A stretch of DNA of 64,000 nt from Hoylesella oralis ATCC 33269 (GCF_000185145.2 NZ_GL833118.1:62001-126000); one strand, 5' to 3'; positions 35,055-45,647 are shown, numbered from the stretch's first letter. The notes: generated by a model from the letters alone, not told the origin. Made by a program: numbers and translations.

Positions 35055-37247
35055 ATGAAACGCTACAAAATTATTACATGGGTACTTTTGACGATATTGT
35101 TCCCTTTCACAACAGTGGCACAAGATAGTGATCTGATCACTATTCAGGGATTGGCGAAACGGCTTATACCGCAACAATCCGCACAATTTCAGTTTATAAA
35201 ACTACCTGCACACAAAGGAAAAGACTGTTTTACTCTTGCGAGTAAAGGCGGTAAAATAGTGATTTCTGGTAACAATGCCAACTCTATGGCTGTTGGGTTA
35301 AATTATTATCTGAATAATTATTGCCGTACAACTGTATCGTGGTATGCAGAAGTTCCAGTCGTTCTTCCCGCTAAATTACCGGATATAAAATCGCCGGTTT
35401 CGTCATCTGCTAAAGTGGCGAGACGCTTTTTCTTCAATTATTGCACTTACGGATATACGGTACCGTTCTTCAATTGGAAAGAATGGGAACGACTTATCGA
35501 CTGGATGGCCCTCAATGGAATCAACATGCCATTGGCAATTACAGGACAAGAAACCGTGTGGTACAATGTATGGAAGAAACTCGGTATGACCGACAGCGAG
35601 ATACGAAGCTATTTTACGGGGCCTACCTATCTGCCATGGCATAGAATGGCAAACATAGATCGCTGGAACGGTCCGCTGCCTAAAGAGTGGCTGAACGGGC
35701 AAAAGGAATTGCAAAAGAAAATACTCGCACGTGAACGGGCTTTCAATATGAAGCCGGTGTTGCCTGCCTTTGCGGGACATGTGCCTGCTGAACTCAAGAG
35801 AATATTCCCCGATGCAAATATTAAATCGTTAGGCAAATGGGGAGGCTTTGAAGAGAAATATCTCTGCCACTTCCTCAGTCCCGAGGAACCTTTGTTCAGC
35901 AAGATACAGAAGCTGTATTTGGAAGAACAGACGGCTCTATTCGGTACCGATCATATTTATGGGGTGGACCCGTTTAATGAAGTGGAGCCACCCAGTTGGG
36001 AGCCTGCGTATTTGAGAAAGGTCTCTAAAAACATGTACGGTACGCTTACCGCCGTCGATCCGAAAGCAGAGTGGATGCAAATGGGGTGGATGTTCTCTTA
36101 CGACAATAAACACTGGACACCTGATCGCGTACAGGCTTTCTTGACGGGAGTCCCTAAAGGCAAGATGTCACTGCTCGATTATTATTGTGAGAATGTGGAA
36201 TTATGGAAGACCACGGATGGATTTTATGGGCAACCTTATATTTGGTGTTACTTAGGTAACTTCGGTGGGAACACCACATTGATGGGAAATGTAAAAGAAA
36301 GTGGCAGGCGTCTTGATAATGCATTGGCCAACGGGCAGCGTAATATGTTAGGAGCAGGTTCGACATTGGAAGGCTTAGACGTGATTCAATTTCCCTATGA
36401 GTATCTATACAATAAGCTATGGAGCCATGCTGTTGCAGATAGTCGGTGGATTGATGATCTGGCAGACCGCCACTACGGAGGTGTCTCTCCCTCGGTACGT
36501 AAAGCTTGGCATATCTTATTCAATGATATATATGTGCAAGTATCAGCCTCGATGCAGGGAGTCTTGACCAATTTTCGCCCTGCTTTAAATAATAATTATC
36601 CGCACCGCACTGCTATTGAGTATCCTGCAGAAAGGCTCGAAGAGGTGTGGAGATTATTGCTCGATGTTCCCCGTTGCGATAGGAATGAATTGCAATTAGA
36701 TATTATCGCCGTGGGCAGACAGGTTTTAGGTAACAGATTTGCTGTCGTTAAAACGCAGTTCGATTCGGCCTATGCCAATAAAGATATTCCAAGGTTGAAG
36801 GCGAAGGCCTGTGAAATGGAAGAGCTGCTCGGCGATTTGGATCGTCTTACATCATTCAACAGCCGCTGTTCCATTAATCGGTGGATAGACGATGCACGTA
36901 AATTAGGCTCAACTAAAGAACTGAAAGATTATTACGAAAAGAATGCACGAAACCTCATTACCACGTGGGGTGGGAATATCAACGATTATGCAAGTCGTAC
37001 ATGGGGTGGACTGATTGGTAGTTATTATGCCCATCGGTGGCGTCTTTATATTGACGATATTCTCGCAGCTGCTGAAGCCAATAAGGAATTTGACCAAAAT
37101 GCGTTCAATGAAAAGGTTTCGAAATTCGAGCAGGCATGGATTATCTCGACAGAACCGATAACGGTTCCGAAGAGAACCGATTTGCTTACTTTTTGTCGCA
37201 TACTCATACAGAAGTACGGCTTGAACAGTGCTATGAATAGAGAATAG
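35055..37247 (+). CDS. GH89 alpha-N-acetylglucosaminidase
   Basis: This 730-residue enzyme has a signal peptide ending TVAQ at about residue 23. It matches NAGLU-type GH89 over its length: an N-terminal domain (about 25-110), a central barrel and an all-helical C-terminal part. The expected catalytic glutamates are Glu309 in DPFNEVEPP and Glu439 in STLEGLD. GINMPLAITGQE is a further family block. It releases terminal alpha-GlcNAc, as found on mucin and heparan-type glycans. It has its own promoter and may be an independent host-glycan enzyme rather than a PUL member. Confidence 0.94.
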   Translation: MKRYKIITWVLLTILFPFTTVAQDSDLITIQGLAKRLIPQQSAQFQFIKLPAHKGKDCFTLASKGGKIVISGNNANSMAVGLNYYLNNYCRTTVSWYAEVPVVLPAKLPDIKSPVSSSAKVARRFFFNYCTYGYTVPFFNWKEWERLIDWMALNGINMPLAITGQETVWYNVWKKLGMTDSEIRSYFTGPTYLPWHRMANIDRWNGPLPKEWLNGQKELQKKILARERAFNMKPVLPAFAGHVPAELKRIFPDANIKSLGKWGGFEEKYLCHFLSPEEPLFSKIQKLYLEEQTALFGTDHIYGVDPFNEVEPPSWEPAYLRKVSKNMYGTLTAVDPKAEWMQMGWMFSYDNKHWTPDRVQAFLTGVPKGKMSLLDYYCENVELWKTTDGFYGQPYIWCYLGNFGGNTTLMGNVKESGRRLDNALANGQRNMLGAGSTLEGLDVIQFPYEYLYNKLWSHAVADSRWIDDLADRHYGGVSPSVRKAWHILFNDIYVQVSASMQGVLTNFRPALNNNYPHRTAIEYPAERLEEVWRLLLDVPRCDRNELQLDIIAVGRQVLGNRFAVVKTQFDSAYANKDIPRLKAKACEMEELLGDLDRLTSFNSRCSINRWIDDARKLGSTKELKDYYEKNARNLITTWGGNINDYASRTWGGLIGSYYAHRWRLYIDDILAAAEANKEFDQNAFNEKVSKFEQAWIISTEPITVPKRTDLLTFCRILIQKYGLNSAMNRE

Positions 37248-37594
37248 TTTTTTTTAAAAGCGTTCATAAACCTCCGCTCTGATATGGGCGGAGGTAAGAT
37301 ATACGTACTATAGATTGGTGTGCGAGTTATGAACGGAGATGTATGGATAGCTCTTGAAGCCGGTAATATTATGCGGTAATTTAATGTGAATTCGATGAAT
37401 TCAGGATAAAGTAAGTTGTGTATCGCTCGTTCTTTACATGTTCTATGTATGGCTTCTTTGGAAGTAAGCTGTAAACTGTTGTTCTCCAAAGAGGTGCCAT
37501 CGCAAGATTATCGAGGCATTTGCGTCTGGAACGTTGCACTTGCGTAATGTTCTTGCTTGTATTTCTTATTTAACATAGTGCTCTTTTCACTGCT
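37248..37594. other. 347-base convergent intergenic region
   Basis: Between GH89 and the converging DUF4834 gene lies one hairpin: ACCTCCGC (37270-37277) and GCGGAGGT (37288-37295), an 8-base-pair stem 23 bases after the GH89 stop without a T-run. It is a probable weak terminator. The remainder shows nothing recognisable. Confidence 0.5.
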
Positions 37595-37873
37595 CTAATG
37601 TTCATGATCTACTTCTTGATAATCCACGTATTCGCCTTCGTCTTTGGAGAATATTTTTTTATTGGCTTCCTGCTGTGTACGTCTGTCGATAATCGTTTCT
37701 TCGTCGCTAGCTTCACCATGCGTATAAGATGAGCGGTGTTGCTGTTTGTTCATTTGGCGCCTGAAATTGTCGGCAGCCCGATGAATCTGGTTATACAAAC
37801 GATATGCAAATAGTGTAATAATAAGCACTATAGCAATAAAAATAAGTAGAATAAAATTGAGAAAAGTAGCCAT
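37595..37873 (-). CDS. DUF4834-type small membrane protein
   Basis: This 92-residue protein starts at the ATG at 37873, just after the pssA stop; a longer frame into pssA is not needed. One membrane helix (FLNFILLIFIAIVLIITLFAY, about 4-24) is followed by a charged cytoplasmic tail rich in Gln, Glu and Asp (DEGEYVDYQEVDHEH). Such proteins regularly follow pssA in Bacteroidales; the function is unknown. It is the last gene of the psd-pssA operon. Confidence 0.8.
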   Translation of the reverse strand: MATFLNFILLIFIAIVLIITLFAYRLYNQIHRAADNFRRQMNKQQHRSSYTHGEASDEETIIDRRTQQEANKKIFSKDEGEYVDYQEVDHEH

Positions 37874-37883
37874 ATACGAAAGA

Positions 37884-38621
37884 TTAGTCGGGCTTCTGTT
37901 CGTCCTTCTCCTTAGTCTTAAGAGCAATATAACACGAAATAACAAAGTATAGAGCTATGACTAACCAAAAGCCGTTGAGTGCTCCAAATAAAAAAAGTAT
38001 AAAGACTGAAGTCAAGATAAAACCGTATTTCACTTCGTTTCCATGCCATCCCCAATGCTTGAATTTTAGAGCGAACATAGGTATCTCTGATACTAATAAC
38101 CACGAACTGAGACATACAAGTGCGAGGAGTACGAAAACCATGTAAGGAGAATGTTCGAAATACGCGGCTCGGCTGATGAGCAATGAGCCCCAAAATAGCG
38201 CATTGGCTGGAGTCGGCAGCCCAATGAAAGACGTTGTTTGGCGTTCGTCGATATTAAATTTTGCCAGTCTGAGTGCCGAAAATGCGGCCATAATAAAAGC
38301 GAAATAGGGCAGATAAGTACGTAAGGGCTCCATAAAGTACGGATAATCCATTACACTTAATTCTGCAAAAATAATGGCAGAAGGAGCAAAGCCGAAAGTG
38401 ATATCGTCGGCAAGCGAGTCGAGTTCTTTACCTATTGGCGAAGATACATGGAACAAACGGGCACTCATGCCATCGAAGAAGTCGAATACAGCACCAATAA
38501 TGATCCATGCCAGTGCCCCTACCATATTGCCGGAAAATGCAAAAAAAGTAGCGATGCAGCCCGAAATCAGATTGCAGCATGTAAGAGTATTGGGAATGTT
38601 TCTTGTAATGAAATTAGCCAT
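37884..38621 (-). CDS. pssA: CDP-diacylglycerol-serine O-phosphatidyltransferase
   Basis: This 245-residue inner-membrane enzyme makes phosphatidylserine from CDP-diacylglycerol and serine. The CDP-alcohol phosphotransferase motif DG-x2-AR-x8-G-x3-D-x3-D is complete (DGMSARLFH, then GKELDSLAD). Six or so hydrophobic helices follow the usual layout. It starts 2 bases after the psd stop, so the product is passed to the decarboxylase encoded by the adjacent gene to make phosphatidylethanolamine. Confidence 0.95.
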   Translation of the reverse strand: MANFITRNIPNTLTCCNLISGCIATFFAFSGNMVGALAWIIIGAVFDFFDGMSARLFHVSSPIGKELDSLADDITFGFAPSAIIFAELSVMDYPYFMEPLRTYLPYFAFIMAAFSALRLAKFNIDERQTTSFIGLPTPANALFWGSLLISRAAYFEHSPYMVFVLLALVCLSSWLLVSEIPMFALKFKHWGWHGNEVKYGFILTSVFILFLFGALNGFWLVIALYFVISCYIALKTKEKDEQKPD

Positions 38622-38623
38622 GT

Positions 38624-39316
38624 TTATTTTAATTTTGCAATAACGGTTTGGTCTCCGGTAGTGCTTTGTCCCATTTTCACACAGACTTCCGTACCAATAG
38701 GCAAGAATACATCGACACGGGAACCGAATTTAATAAAGCCGAGATGCTCGTCTATATAGCATTCTTCACCCTCTTTTGCGTAGGTAACGATGCGCCTTGC
38801 CACTGCACCAGCAATCTGCCTGCATAACACATCCACCCCTTCTGGTGTCGTAATCATCACATCGGTATGTTCATTTTCCTCACTTGCTTTGGGGAGCCAT
38901 GCTTTGTGGTAATTTCCGTTAAAGTGTTTAACGAATTTCACCTTACCATCTACGGGAAACCAATTGGCATGTACGTTAAATAGACTCATGAATATGGATA
39001 TCATGAGGCGCTTCTCGTGAAGATATTCGTTCTCTTCAACCTCTTCGATAACCACGATTTTGCCATCGGCAGGGGCTACTACGATTTTATTGGTGTCTTC
39101 GGAAGCGAAATATCTGATAGGACATCTGAAGAAATTCAATATGATACCATAAATTAATCCGAAGATGAAAAGGAAACTCCAAAAAGGTATTTTGCTGTCA
39201 AAACTATGCCAAAGAATCAGCGCAACGGCAGCTATGACAATAAAGCTATTGATGATCATATCTGTACCTTCGCGATGTATTCTGATTTTCTTTAGTTTGT
39301 TTATCTTTTTTATCAT
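38624..39316 (-). CDS. psd: Phosphatidylserine decarboxylase, short (archaeal-like) form
   Basis: This 230-residue proenzyme starts at the ATG at 39316. The TTG at 39346 lies inside the -7 box and cannot be the start. An N-terminal membrane segment (about 16-55) precedes the decarboxylase core ([12 protein letters not shown], then [11 protein letters not shown]). The self-cleavage site is Gly-Ser in IKFGSRVDV near residue 199, which gives the pyruvoyl group; the usual LGST motif is here FGSR, as in this subfamily. It converts phosphatidylserine to phosphatidylethanolamine. Confidence 0.94.
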   Translation of the reverse strand: MIKKINKLKKIRIHREGTDMIINSFIVIAAVALILWHSFDSKIPFWSFLFIFGLIYGIILNFFRCPIRYFASEDTNKIVVAPADGKIVVIEEVEENEYLHEKRLMISIFMSLFNVHANWFPVDGKVKFVKHFNGNYHKAWLPKASEENEHTDVMITTPEGVDVLCRQIAGAVARRIVTYAKEGEECYIDEHLGFIKFGSRVDVFLPIGTEVCVKMGQSTTGDQTVIAKLK

Positions 39317-39343
39317 AGTAGGCAGAACGATTTTTACTGCTTG

Positions 39344-39375
39344 CAAAGGTAATCGTTTTTTATTTATTTCGCAAA
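39344..39375 (-). promoter_or_regulatory. Promoter of the psd-pssA operon
   Basis: On the minus strand TTTG (39375-39372) and TACCTTTG (39351-39344) are separated by 20 bases, an excellent -33/-7 match. The transcript should begin near 39337, just before the psd ATG. Confidence 0.8.
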
Positions 39376-39379
39376 TTTT

Positions 39380-39411
39380 TTTGGTTATATCGTTTTTAAG
39401 CAGTAACTTTA
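39380..39411 (+). promoter_or_regulatory. Promoter of dnaE
   Basis: TTTG (39380-39383) and TAACTTTA (39404-39411) are 20 bases apart. It lies back to back with the psd promoter, giving a compact divergent pair, and would start dnaE mRNA about 17 bases before the ATG. Confidence 0.65.
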
Positions 39412-39433
39412 CGGCTCAAAGTTTATCACGGTT

Positions 39434-42400
39434 ATGGAAGATTACGTACACTTGCACGTCCACACATATTATTCTATTCTTGACGGACAATCTAAGATTT
39501 CTTATCTTGTAGACAAAGCTATTGCCGACGGTATGCGCGGTATGGCTTTGACAGATCACGGTGCAATGTTCGGTATCAAGGAGTTTTCTGATTATTGTGA
39601 GGGAGTGAATAAGAAGCGGAAAGCCGAGGGTAAGGAACCTTTTAAACCGATTTTCGGGTGCGAGATGTATGTGGCTCGTCGCCATAAAGAGGATAAGGAA
39701 AAAGATAGCGGTGATAAGAGCGGATATCATCTAATCGTATTGGCTAAAAATTATAACGGCTATAAGAATTTAATTAAACTCGTCTCTCGTTCTTGGGTGG
39801 ATGGCTATTATTACCGTCCACGTACCGACCATGATGATTTGGAACGCTATCATGAAGATTTGATTGTATGTTCTGCATGTATTGCCGGTGAGGTTCCGTC
39901 GAAAATACTCAAGGGAGATATTGAAGGCGCACGTAAATCCTTAGAATGGTATAAACGGGTTTTTGGCGAAGATTTTTATTTGGAATTGCAGCGTCATGAA
40001 GTAAAAGATCCATCGTTGATAGCCAATCGGACTACATATCCCTTGCAGGAAAAGGTAAATAAAATATTGATAGAGTTTGCCAAAGAGTATGGTATTAAGC
40101 TGATATGTACTAATGATGTGCATTTTGAGGATAAAGAGACGGCGGAAGCACATGATCATCTACTCTGCATATCTACACAGGCCGATTTGGATGATCCGAA
40201 CCGAATGAGGTATACCAAGCAAGAGTGGTTCAAGACGCGTGCCGAAATGAATGAAGTTTTCTATGACATGCCGGAGGTGTTGAGTAATACACTTGAGATA
40301 CTCGATAAAGTAGAAATATACAGCATTGGGCACGATCCGATCATGCCATTCTTTCCAATTCCTGAAGATTTTGGTACGGAAGAATTATGGCGCCAGAAGT
40401 TTACAAAAGAAGATCTTTATAAAGAATTTTGTTCCGATGAGAATGGAGAAAATATGATGTCGCCAGAAGAAGGGGAACTGCGAATCAGACATTTGGGAGG
40501 ATATGATAAGATATACAGGATCAAGTTCGAGGCTGATTATCTGGCAAAACTCGCCTACGACGGTGCAAAAAAGGTGTATGGTTCTCCGATGCCTCAGGAA
40601 GTTATTGAGCGTGTAAAGTTCGAACTCCACGTAATGAAGACGATGGGATTTCCGGGATATTTCCTTATCGTGCAGGATTTTATTAATGCTGCGCGTAATG
40701 AATTGGAAGTTATGGTGGGCCCGGGGCGTGGTTCTGCAGCTGGTTCTGTGGTAGCCTATTGTCTGGGTATTACCCAAATTGATCCTTTGAAATACGATTT
40801 GCTATTCGAACGTTTCCTTAATCCCGACCGTATATCGTTGCCTGATATTGATACAGACTTTGATGATGATGGGCGTGGGAGGGTACTCCAATGGGTGATG
40901 GATAAATACGGACATGAGAATTGTGCACATATCATTACCTATAGTAGTATGGCCACGAAGAATTCTATTAAGGATGTAGCACGTGTGGAGAAATTGCCTT
41001 TAGAAAAATCGAATGCTTTATGTAAGGCTATTCCAGACAGACTTCCCGATGGAATGAAGATGAATCTTACCAATGCCATTTATTGTACACCGGAATTAAA
41101 AGAGGCTGAAGCCTCTACTGATCCTCGTGAACGTAATACCATTAAATACGCAAAGATGCTTGAAGGTACAGTTCGTGGGACGGGTATACATGCTTGTGGT
41201 TTTATTATCTGTCGAGATCCGATCAGCAATTGGGTTCCTGTTTCCACAGCAGATGATCCTGATTTCAAAGATAAGAAAGTACCAGTAACGCAGTATGATG
41301 GGCACGTAATCGAGTCTACTGGACTGATTAAGATGGATTTCCTCGGGCTGAAAACGTTGTCGGAATTAAAAGAAGCCGTAAAAGATGTAAAAATATCATT
41401 GGGTATAGAGGTAGATTTGGACCATATTCCGTTGGATGATGAGCTTACTTATAAACTTTATCAGGAGGGACGTACTATCGGCACGTTTCAGTTTGAGTCG
41501 CCCGGTATGCAGAAACATTTACGTGAACTTCATCCTACAGTATTTGAAGATTTGATAGCGATGAATGCATTATATCGTCCGGGACCGATGGATTATATCC
41601 CTGACTTTATCAGGAGGAAGCATGATTCTTCGTTGGTGCAATATGATATTCCATGTATGGAAAAGTATCTGAAAGATACCTACGGCATTACAGTATATCA
41701 AGAACAGGTGATGTTGTTATCGCGGCAACTGGCCGGTTTTACCCGTGGCGAGAGTGATGCACTCCGTAAGGCAATGGGAAAGAAAAAGAAAGCGATCGTA
41801 GATGCTATGAAGCCTAAATTTATCGAGGGCGGGAAAAAGAAAGGGCATGATCCGAAAGTACTTGAAAAGATTTGGACCGATTGGGAGAAGTTTGCTTCGT
41901 ATGCATTCAATAAATCTCATGCTACTTGTTATTCGTGGGTGGCTTATCAAACGGCCTATATGAAGGCACATTATCCAGCGGAGTATATGGCTGCCATTAT
42001 GACACGAAGAAGATCAGACATCAAGGAAATTACTAAATTGATGGATGAATGCAAATCGATGAACATCGCAACTTTAGGTCCGGATGTGAATGAAAGTTAT
42101 CTTGAATTCGGTGTAAACAAGAAAGGAGAAATACGTTTCGGACTGGCGGCAATAAAGGGTATGGGGGATGCAGCCGCCGAAGCTATCATAAAAGAACGAG
42201 AGAAAAACGGAATTTATAAAGATATCTTCGATTTTGCCCAGCGTGTAGATTTTAGTTATGTAAATCGTAAAGCTTTCGAAAGTTTGGCTGTTAGCGGCGG
42301 TTTTGATGATTTCGGCCTGCGTCGTGAGCAATATCTCGGTGTAAATACCAAAGGTGATATGTTTTTGGATACCTTAGTAAGATATGGACAAATGTATCAA

Positions 42401-43141
42401 GCGGGGCAGACGGAAGCACAGAACTCGCTCTTTGGCGATGCCGATGCGATAGAGATTGCTACACCCCCAATACCACAAGGCGAAGAATGGAGTACGATTG
42501 AGAGACTTAACCGTGAACGCGAACTTGTAGGTATCTATCTGTCGGCGCATCCGCTCGACGATTTCAGTATCATTCTAAATTCGATGTGCAATACTCATTG
42601 TTCGGAATTGGATAACAAGGCGGAGCTTGCAAAGAAAAACGAAATAACGATCGGGGGAATTGTAACAGGTGTAAAATCTAAATTTACTAAGACAGGTAAA
42701 CCTTGTGGTTTTGTAACCATTGAAGACTATGAAGGCAGTGGAGAACTTGCGTTTTTCGGCGAAGAATGGGGAAAGTGGAATGGAATGCTCACAGAAGGAT
42801 GTACGGTATTCATCACTGCGAAATGTCTGCAGAAATACAGAGACAGCGATTATTACGACTTCCGTATTTCTGATATACAGTATATGCAGACAATAAAGAA
42901 AGAGCGGATAGAAAAGTTTACTATTACAATGAATGATGTTGCGGTAGATGAAAGTCTTGTGAACGATATTGCGACGATGGTCGTTCAAAATCCGGGTACC
43001 ACACAGCTATATATTCAAATTGTGGACAAGGAACACAATAATAGTATTTTATTACGGTCGATGGCTAAGACTGTCAACTTAACACACGACTTTATCAATT
43101 ATATTGAAAGTAATCCGGAAATGAGTTATCATGTAAATTAA
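39434..43141 (+). CDS. dnaE: DNA polymerase III alpha subunit
   Basis: This 1235-residue replicative polymerase is of the DnaE type. The N-terminal PHP domain begins HLHVHTYYSILDGQSK. The catalytic palm aspartates lie in LPDIDTDFDDDGRGRV. The fingers block GFPGYFLIVQDF, the beta-clamp and helix-hairpin-helix regions, and a C-terminal OB fold (TIGGIVTGVKSKFTKTGKP) follow in order. It copies the chromosome as part of the holoenzyme. Length and motif order are normal. Confidence 0.98.
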   Translation: MEDYVHLHVHTYYSILDGQSKISYLVDKAIADGMRGMALTDHGAMFGIKEFSDYCEGVNKKRKAEGKEPFKPIFGCEMYVARRHKEDKEKDSGDKSGYHLIVLAKNYNGYKNLIKLVSRSWVDGYYYRPRTDHDDLERYHEDLIVCSACIAGEVPSKILKGDIEGARKSLEWYKRVFGEDFYLELQRHEVKDPSLIANRTTYPLQEKVNKILIEFAKEYGIKLICTNDVHFEDKETAEAHDHLLCISTQADLDDPNRMRYTKQEWFKTRAEMNEVFYDMPEVLSNTLEILDKVEIYSIGHDPIMPFFPIPEDFGTEELWRQKFTKEDLYKEFCSDENGENMMSPEEGELRIRHLGGYDKIYRIKFEADYLAKLAYDGAKKVYGSPMPQEVIERVKFELHVMKTMGFPGYFLIVQDFINAARNELEVMVGPGRGSAAGSVVAYCLGITQIDPLKYDLLFERFLNPDRISLPDIDTDFDDDGRGRVLQWVMDKYGHENCAHIITYSSMATKNSIKDVARVEKLPLEKSNALCKAIPDRLPDGMKMNLTNAIYCTPELKEAEASTDPRERNTIKYAKMLEGTVRGTGIHACGFIICRDPISNWVPVSTADDPDFKDKKVPVTQYDGHVIESTGLIKMDFLGLKTLSELKEAVKDVKISLGIEVDLDHIPLDDELTYKLYQEGRTIGTFQFESPGMQKHLRELHPTVFEDLIAMNALYRPGPMDYIPDFIRRKHDSSLVQYDIPCMEKYLKDTYGITVYQEQVMLLSRQLAGFTRGESDALRKAMGKKKKAIVDAMKPKFIEGGKKKGHDPKVLEKIWTDWEKFASYAFNKSHATCYSWVAYQTAYMKAHYPAEYMAAIMTRRRSDIKEITKLMDECKSMNIATLGPDVNESYLEFGVNKKGEIRFGLAAIKGMGDAAAEAIIKEREKNGIYKDIFDFAQRVDFSYVNRKAFESLAVSGGFDDFGLRREQYLGVNTKGDMFLDTLVRYGQMYQAGQTEAQNSLFGDADAIEIATPPIPQGEEWSTIERLNRERELVGIYLSAHPLDDFSIILNSMCNTHCSELDNKAELAKKNEITIGGIVTGVKSKFTKTGKPCGFVTIEDYEGSGELAFFGEEWGKWNGMLTEGCTVFITAKCLQKYRDSDYYDFRISDIQYMQTIKKERIEKFTITMNDVAVDESLVNDIATMVVQNPGTTQLYIQIVDKEHNNSILLRSMAKTVNLTHDFINYIESNPEMSYHVN

Positions 43142-43212
43142 AATATAACATAATCTTTAAAAATAAGATAAGATTTACCGAAATAATTATTTAATAAAAG
43201 AAAAATCATAAG

Positions 43213-43527
43213 ATGGAAGTTACAATTACAACCGAGAATTTCGAAAGTTATAAGAATGGCGAACTGCCATTGGTAGTAGATTTATGGGCGACATGGTGCG
43301 GACCGTGCCGGATGGTGGGGCCGATTATCTCTGAACTTGCCAACGAGTACGACGGTAAGATCGTTGTAGGAAAGTGCGATGTAGAGGAGAATGATGAAGT
43401 TGCCATGCAGTTCGGAGTTCGCAATATCCCTACTATTCTCTTTTTCAAAGGCGGTCAGCTCGTAGATAAATTTGTAGGTGCAGCACCTAAGGCTACGATA
43501 GAAGAGAAGTTTAAGGCTTTATTATAG
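43213..43527 (+). CDS. trx: Thioredoxin
   Basis: This 104-residue cytoplasmic thioredoxin has the active site WATWCGPCRMVGP at about 27-39 and the cis-Pro in NIPTILFF. It has no signal peptide. It lies 71 bases after dnaE on the same strand and may share its transcript. It reduces protein disulfides with electrons from thioredoxin reductase. Confidence 0.96.
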   Translation: MEVTITTENFESYKNGELPLVVDLWATWCGPCRMVGPIISELANEYDGKIVVGKCDVEENDEVAMQFGVRNIPTILFFKGGQLVDKFVGAAPKATIEEKFKALL

Positions 43528-43830
43528 GCGGAAATAAATTCTTCATATTGTTCAATGAACTATAATAATCATTGTTATTTGGTAAGAGTTTAATTTTATT
43601 TTATCCATCACAAAGAATGTTCAAAGAAGAGATGGAAAAATAAAGCAATGTCATTATATATCCTTTTTAGTACTTATTTTTGTATAAGTTTTAATATCAG
43701 GATATATAATGTCATTATGATATTAGTGGTATTTGTAAACCGTATGATAATTTAATCATTATCTTTCGAGAAATATGAAGTTCAAAGATGATGTTTGATT
43801 ATATTTTTTAAGAAATGAAATCCAACACAA
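43528..43830. other. 303-base gap between trx and the GH76 gene
   Basis: The gap is AT-rich. A weak 6-base-pair hairpin (CAATGA 43553-43558, TCATTG 43569-43574) may end the trx transcript. I see no clear consensus promoter and no RNA gene. Confidence 0.45.
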
Positions 43831-45456
43831 ATGAGAGCGTTTTTCTTTATTCTATTGGCGATAGGCATTACTGCCAATGTGAATGCTTCAAGATTGAAAA
43901 CATCTGAAAGCCATAAGCTCGTTGCCGAACAAAACTTGAGAAGGGCCATGCAGCTTCTTGATACTGGCATTTCGAAGTTCTTTTCTGGTGATGATATGAG
44001 GATGGCAGACGTCTATGACGTGGCCGTTCATCGTGCTAAAGGTACGGCAGATGTGTGGCCTTATACGGCTGTAATCGAGTCGGTAAATTCGGTTCTCGAA
44101 GCTTTAGAGAGAACGAAAGACATCTATCCCGATATTTATGTAGACAACCACGAGCGTTATGTAACCCTGCTCGGCAAGTTACATGACAATTTGGGCTACT
44201 ATAAAGGCAATTTTTCTTTGCACTCTTATGCTCGTATTGGCAATTGGAGTGTTTACGGAGTTCACAGAAGCGGTTCGATAGGAGGTGCAAATGTCGCCGG
44301 TATAGAGAATGTGTATGACGATCAGGAATGGCTTATAAGAGAGCTGCTTCGTACATACAATCTCACTAAAGATAAAAAATATCTTGATGAGGCGGAGAAT
44401 TTGGCAGCTTATGTCATAGACGGATGGGACTGTTATCTTGATGATAATGGCGATGAGTATGGCGGAATAACATGGGGGCCGGCCTATAATTCGAAGCATT
44501 CTTGCAGTAATGGTCCGTTTATTTCTCCGCTCGTTTGGCTGTATGATATCTATAAAAACGATGTACATACTACGATGGTCAAGCGAATTATAACCGGCAA
44601 TGGTACACGAAAGACCGAATATCCGCTAAAACGCGATAATTATCTCGATTTCGCCAAGAAGATATATGCTTGGCAGAAAGCCAAACTCTTGCGTAATGGT
44701 GTGTATGCAGATATGCTGGGAGCCGATAATACGATACAATATGTAACTGTTGGCAACAAGAAATACCGTAAACATGTGGATGTAGGAGGTGCTACGGGGA
44801 CAGCTTTTTCGTATAATACGGGCACGATGCTCTCTGGTGGTGCCGATTTATATCGTGTAACAGGAGATGCTTCTTATCTCTCTGATATCCGATTGTTATC
44901 AAGGGTATCTTATTTCAAATTCGCTTCTGCGGTTACGATCAATGGCAAGCAATATCATGAGTATGTGTATCGTACAAGGTCGAACAATGAAAAGACGGTT
45001 TATTATTGGGACGGTTTCGACTGTTGGTTCCACGATGTATATATGAGAGGCCAGCAGGCCGTGCACGACTTTTTTGGTGGTTACTCAGAAAAAGTGCTCG
45101 ATGAGTTCCAGACAAATCTCGACTATGCATTCGATAATTATCTGAAAGATGGGCTGTTGCCGGTAAATTTACTTGGCGGATGGGGTGCAGAAATCGGCGG
45201 TGAATGGAGAAATATCTCCGAAATACGTTGTATGTTCCAGTTTACTTTTGCTTCCGAATATGCCATGCTGGTAAAATATAATATGGATGTTACCGGAGTA
45301 AAACGGTTGCAGGAAAACGTTGGGCAGGTTGAACACGTTAATGTTTATACCGTTGATGGACAACAATTGCGGAGCAATATTTCGAAAGAAAATTCGTTGA
45401 GCGGGCTTGCTCGGGGTATTTATGTTGTGGATGGTCGTAAATATGTAGTGAGATAG
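43831..45456 (+). CDS. GH76-family alpha-1,6-mannanase-like protein with C-terminal sorting-like tail
   Basis: This 541-residue exported protein has a signal peptide 1 to about 19. The (alpha/alpha)6 fold of GH76 is shown by the paired catalytic aspartates Asp163-Asp164 in VYDDQEWLIRELL and by GGITWGPAYNSKHSCSNG. GH76 enzymes cut the alpha-1,6-mannan backbone of fungal cell walls or related mannans. The last 45 residues (VYTVDGQQL, then LARGIYVVDGRKYVVR) resemble the short C-terminal tails of type IX-secreted proteins in Prevotella. It heads a three-enzyme group with GH3 and GH2 and no SusCD. Confidence 0.85.
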   Translation: MRAFFFILLAIGITANVNASRLKTSESHKLVAEQNLRRAMQLLDTGISKFFSGDDMRMADVYDVAVHRAKGTADVWPYTAVIESVNSVLEALERTKDIYPDIYVDNHERYVTLLGKLHDNLGYYKGNFSLHSYARIGNWSVYGVHRSGSIGGANVAGIENVYDDQEWLIRELLRTYNLTKDKKYLDEAENLAAYVIDGWDCYLDDNGDEYGGITWGPAYNSKHSCSNGPFISPLVWLYDIYKNDVHTTMVKRIITGNGTRKTEYPLKRDNYLDFAKKIYAWQKAKLLRNGVYADMLGADNTIQYVTVGNKKYRKHVDVGGATGTAFSYNTGTMLSGGADLYRVTGDASYLSDIRLLSRVSYFKFASAVTINGKQYHEYVYRTRSNNEKTVYYWDGFDCWFHDVYMRGQQAVHDFFGGYSEKVLDEFQTNLDYAFDNYLKDGLLPVNLLGGWGAEIGGEWRNISEIRCMFQFTFASEYAMLVKYNMDVTGVKRLQENVGQVEHVNVYTVDGQQLRSNISKENSLSGLARGIYVVDGRKYVVR

Positions 45457-45647
45457 GGATGTTAAGGAATGCTATGTTCTTGCAAATGTAACTATGTCTG
45501 CAATATATTTTAATAAAGTCTGTTTATTTAAAATGTGAAACCTGATAAAATAAAACTAAACTTAGAACAGAATAACCTTTAGGCTTTTCTTTGGCAATGT
45601 TAATAATAAAAAATGTTATTGATACGCCAACTTCAATAAAAAGATGT

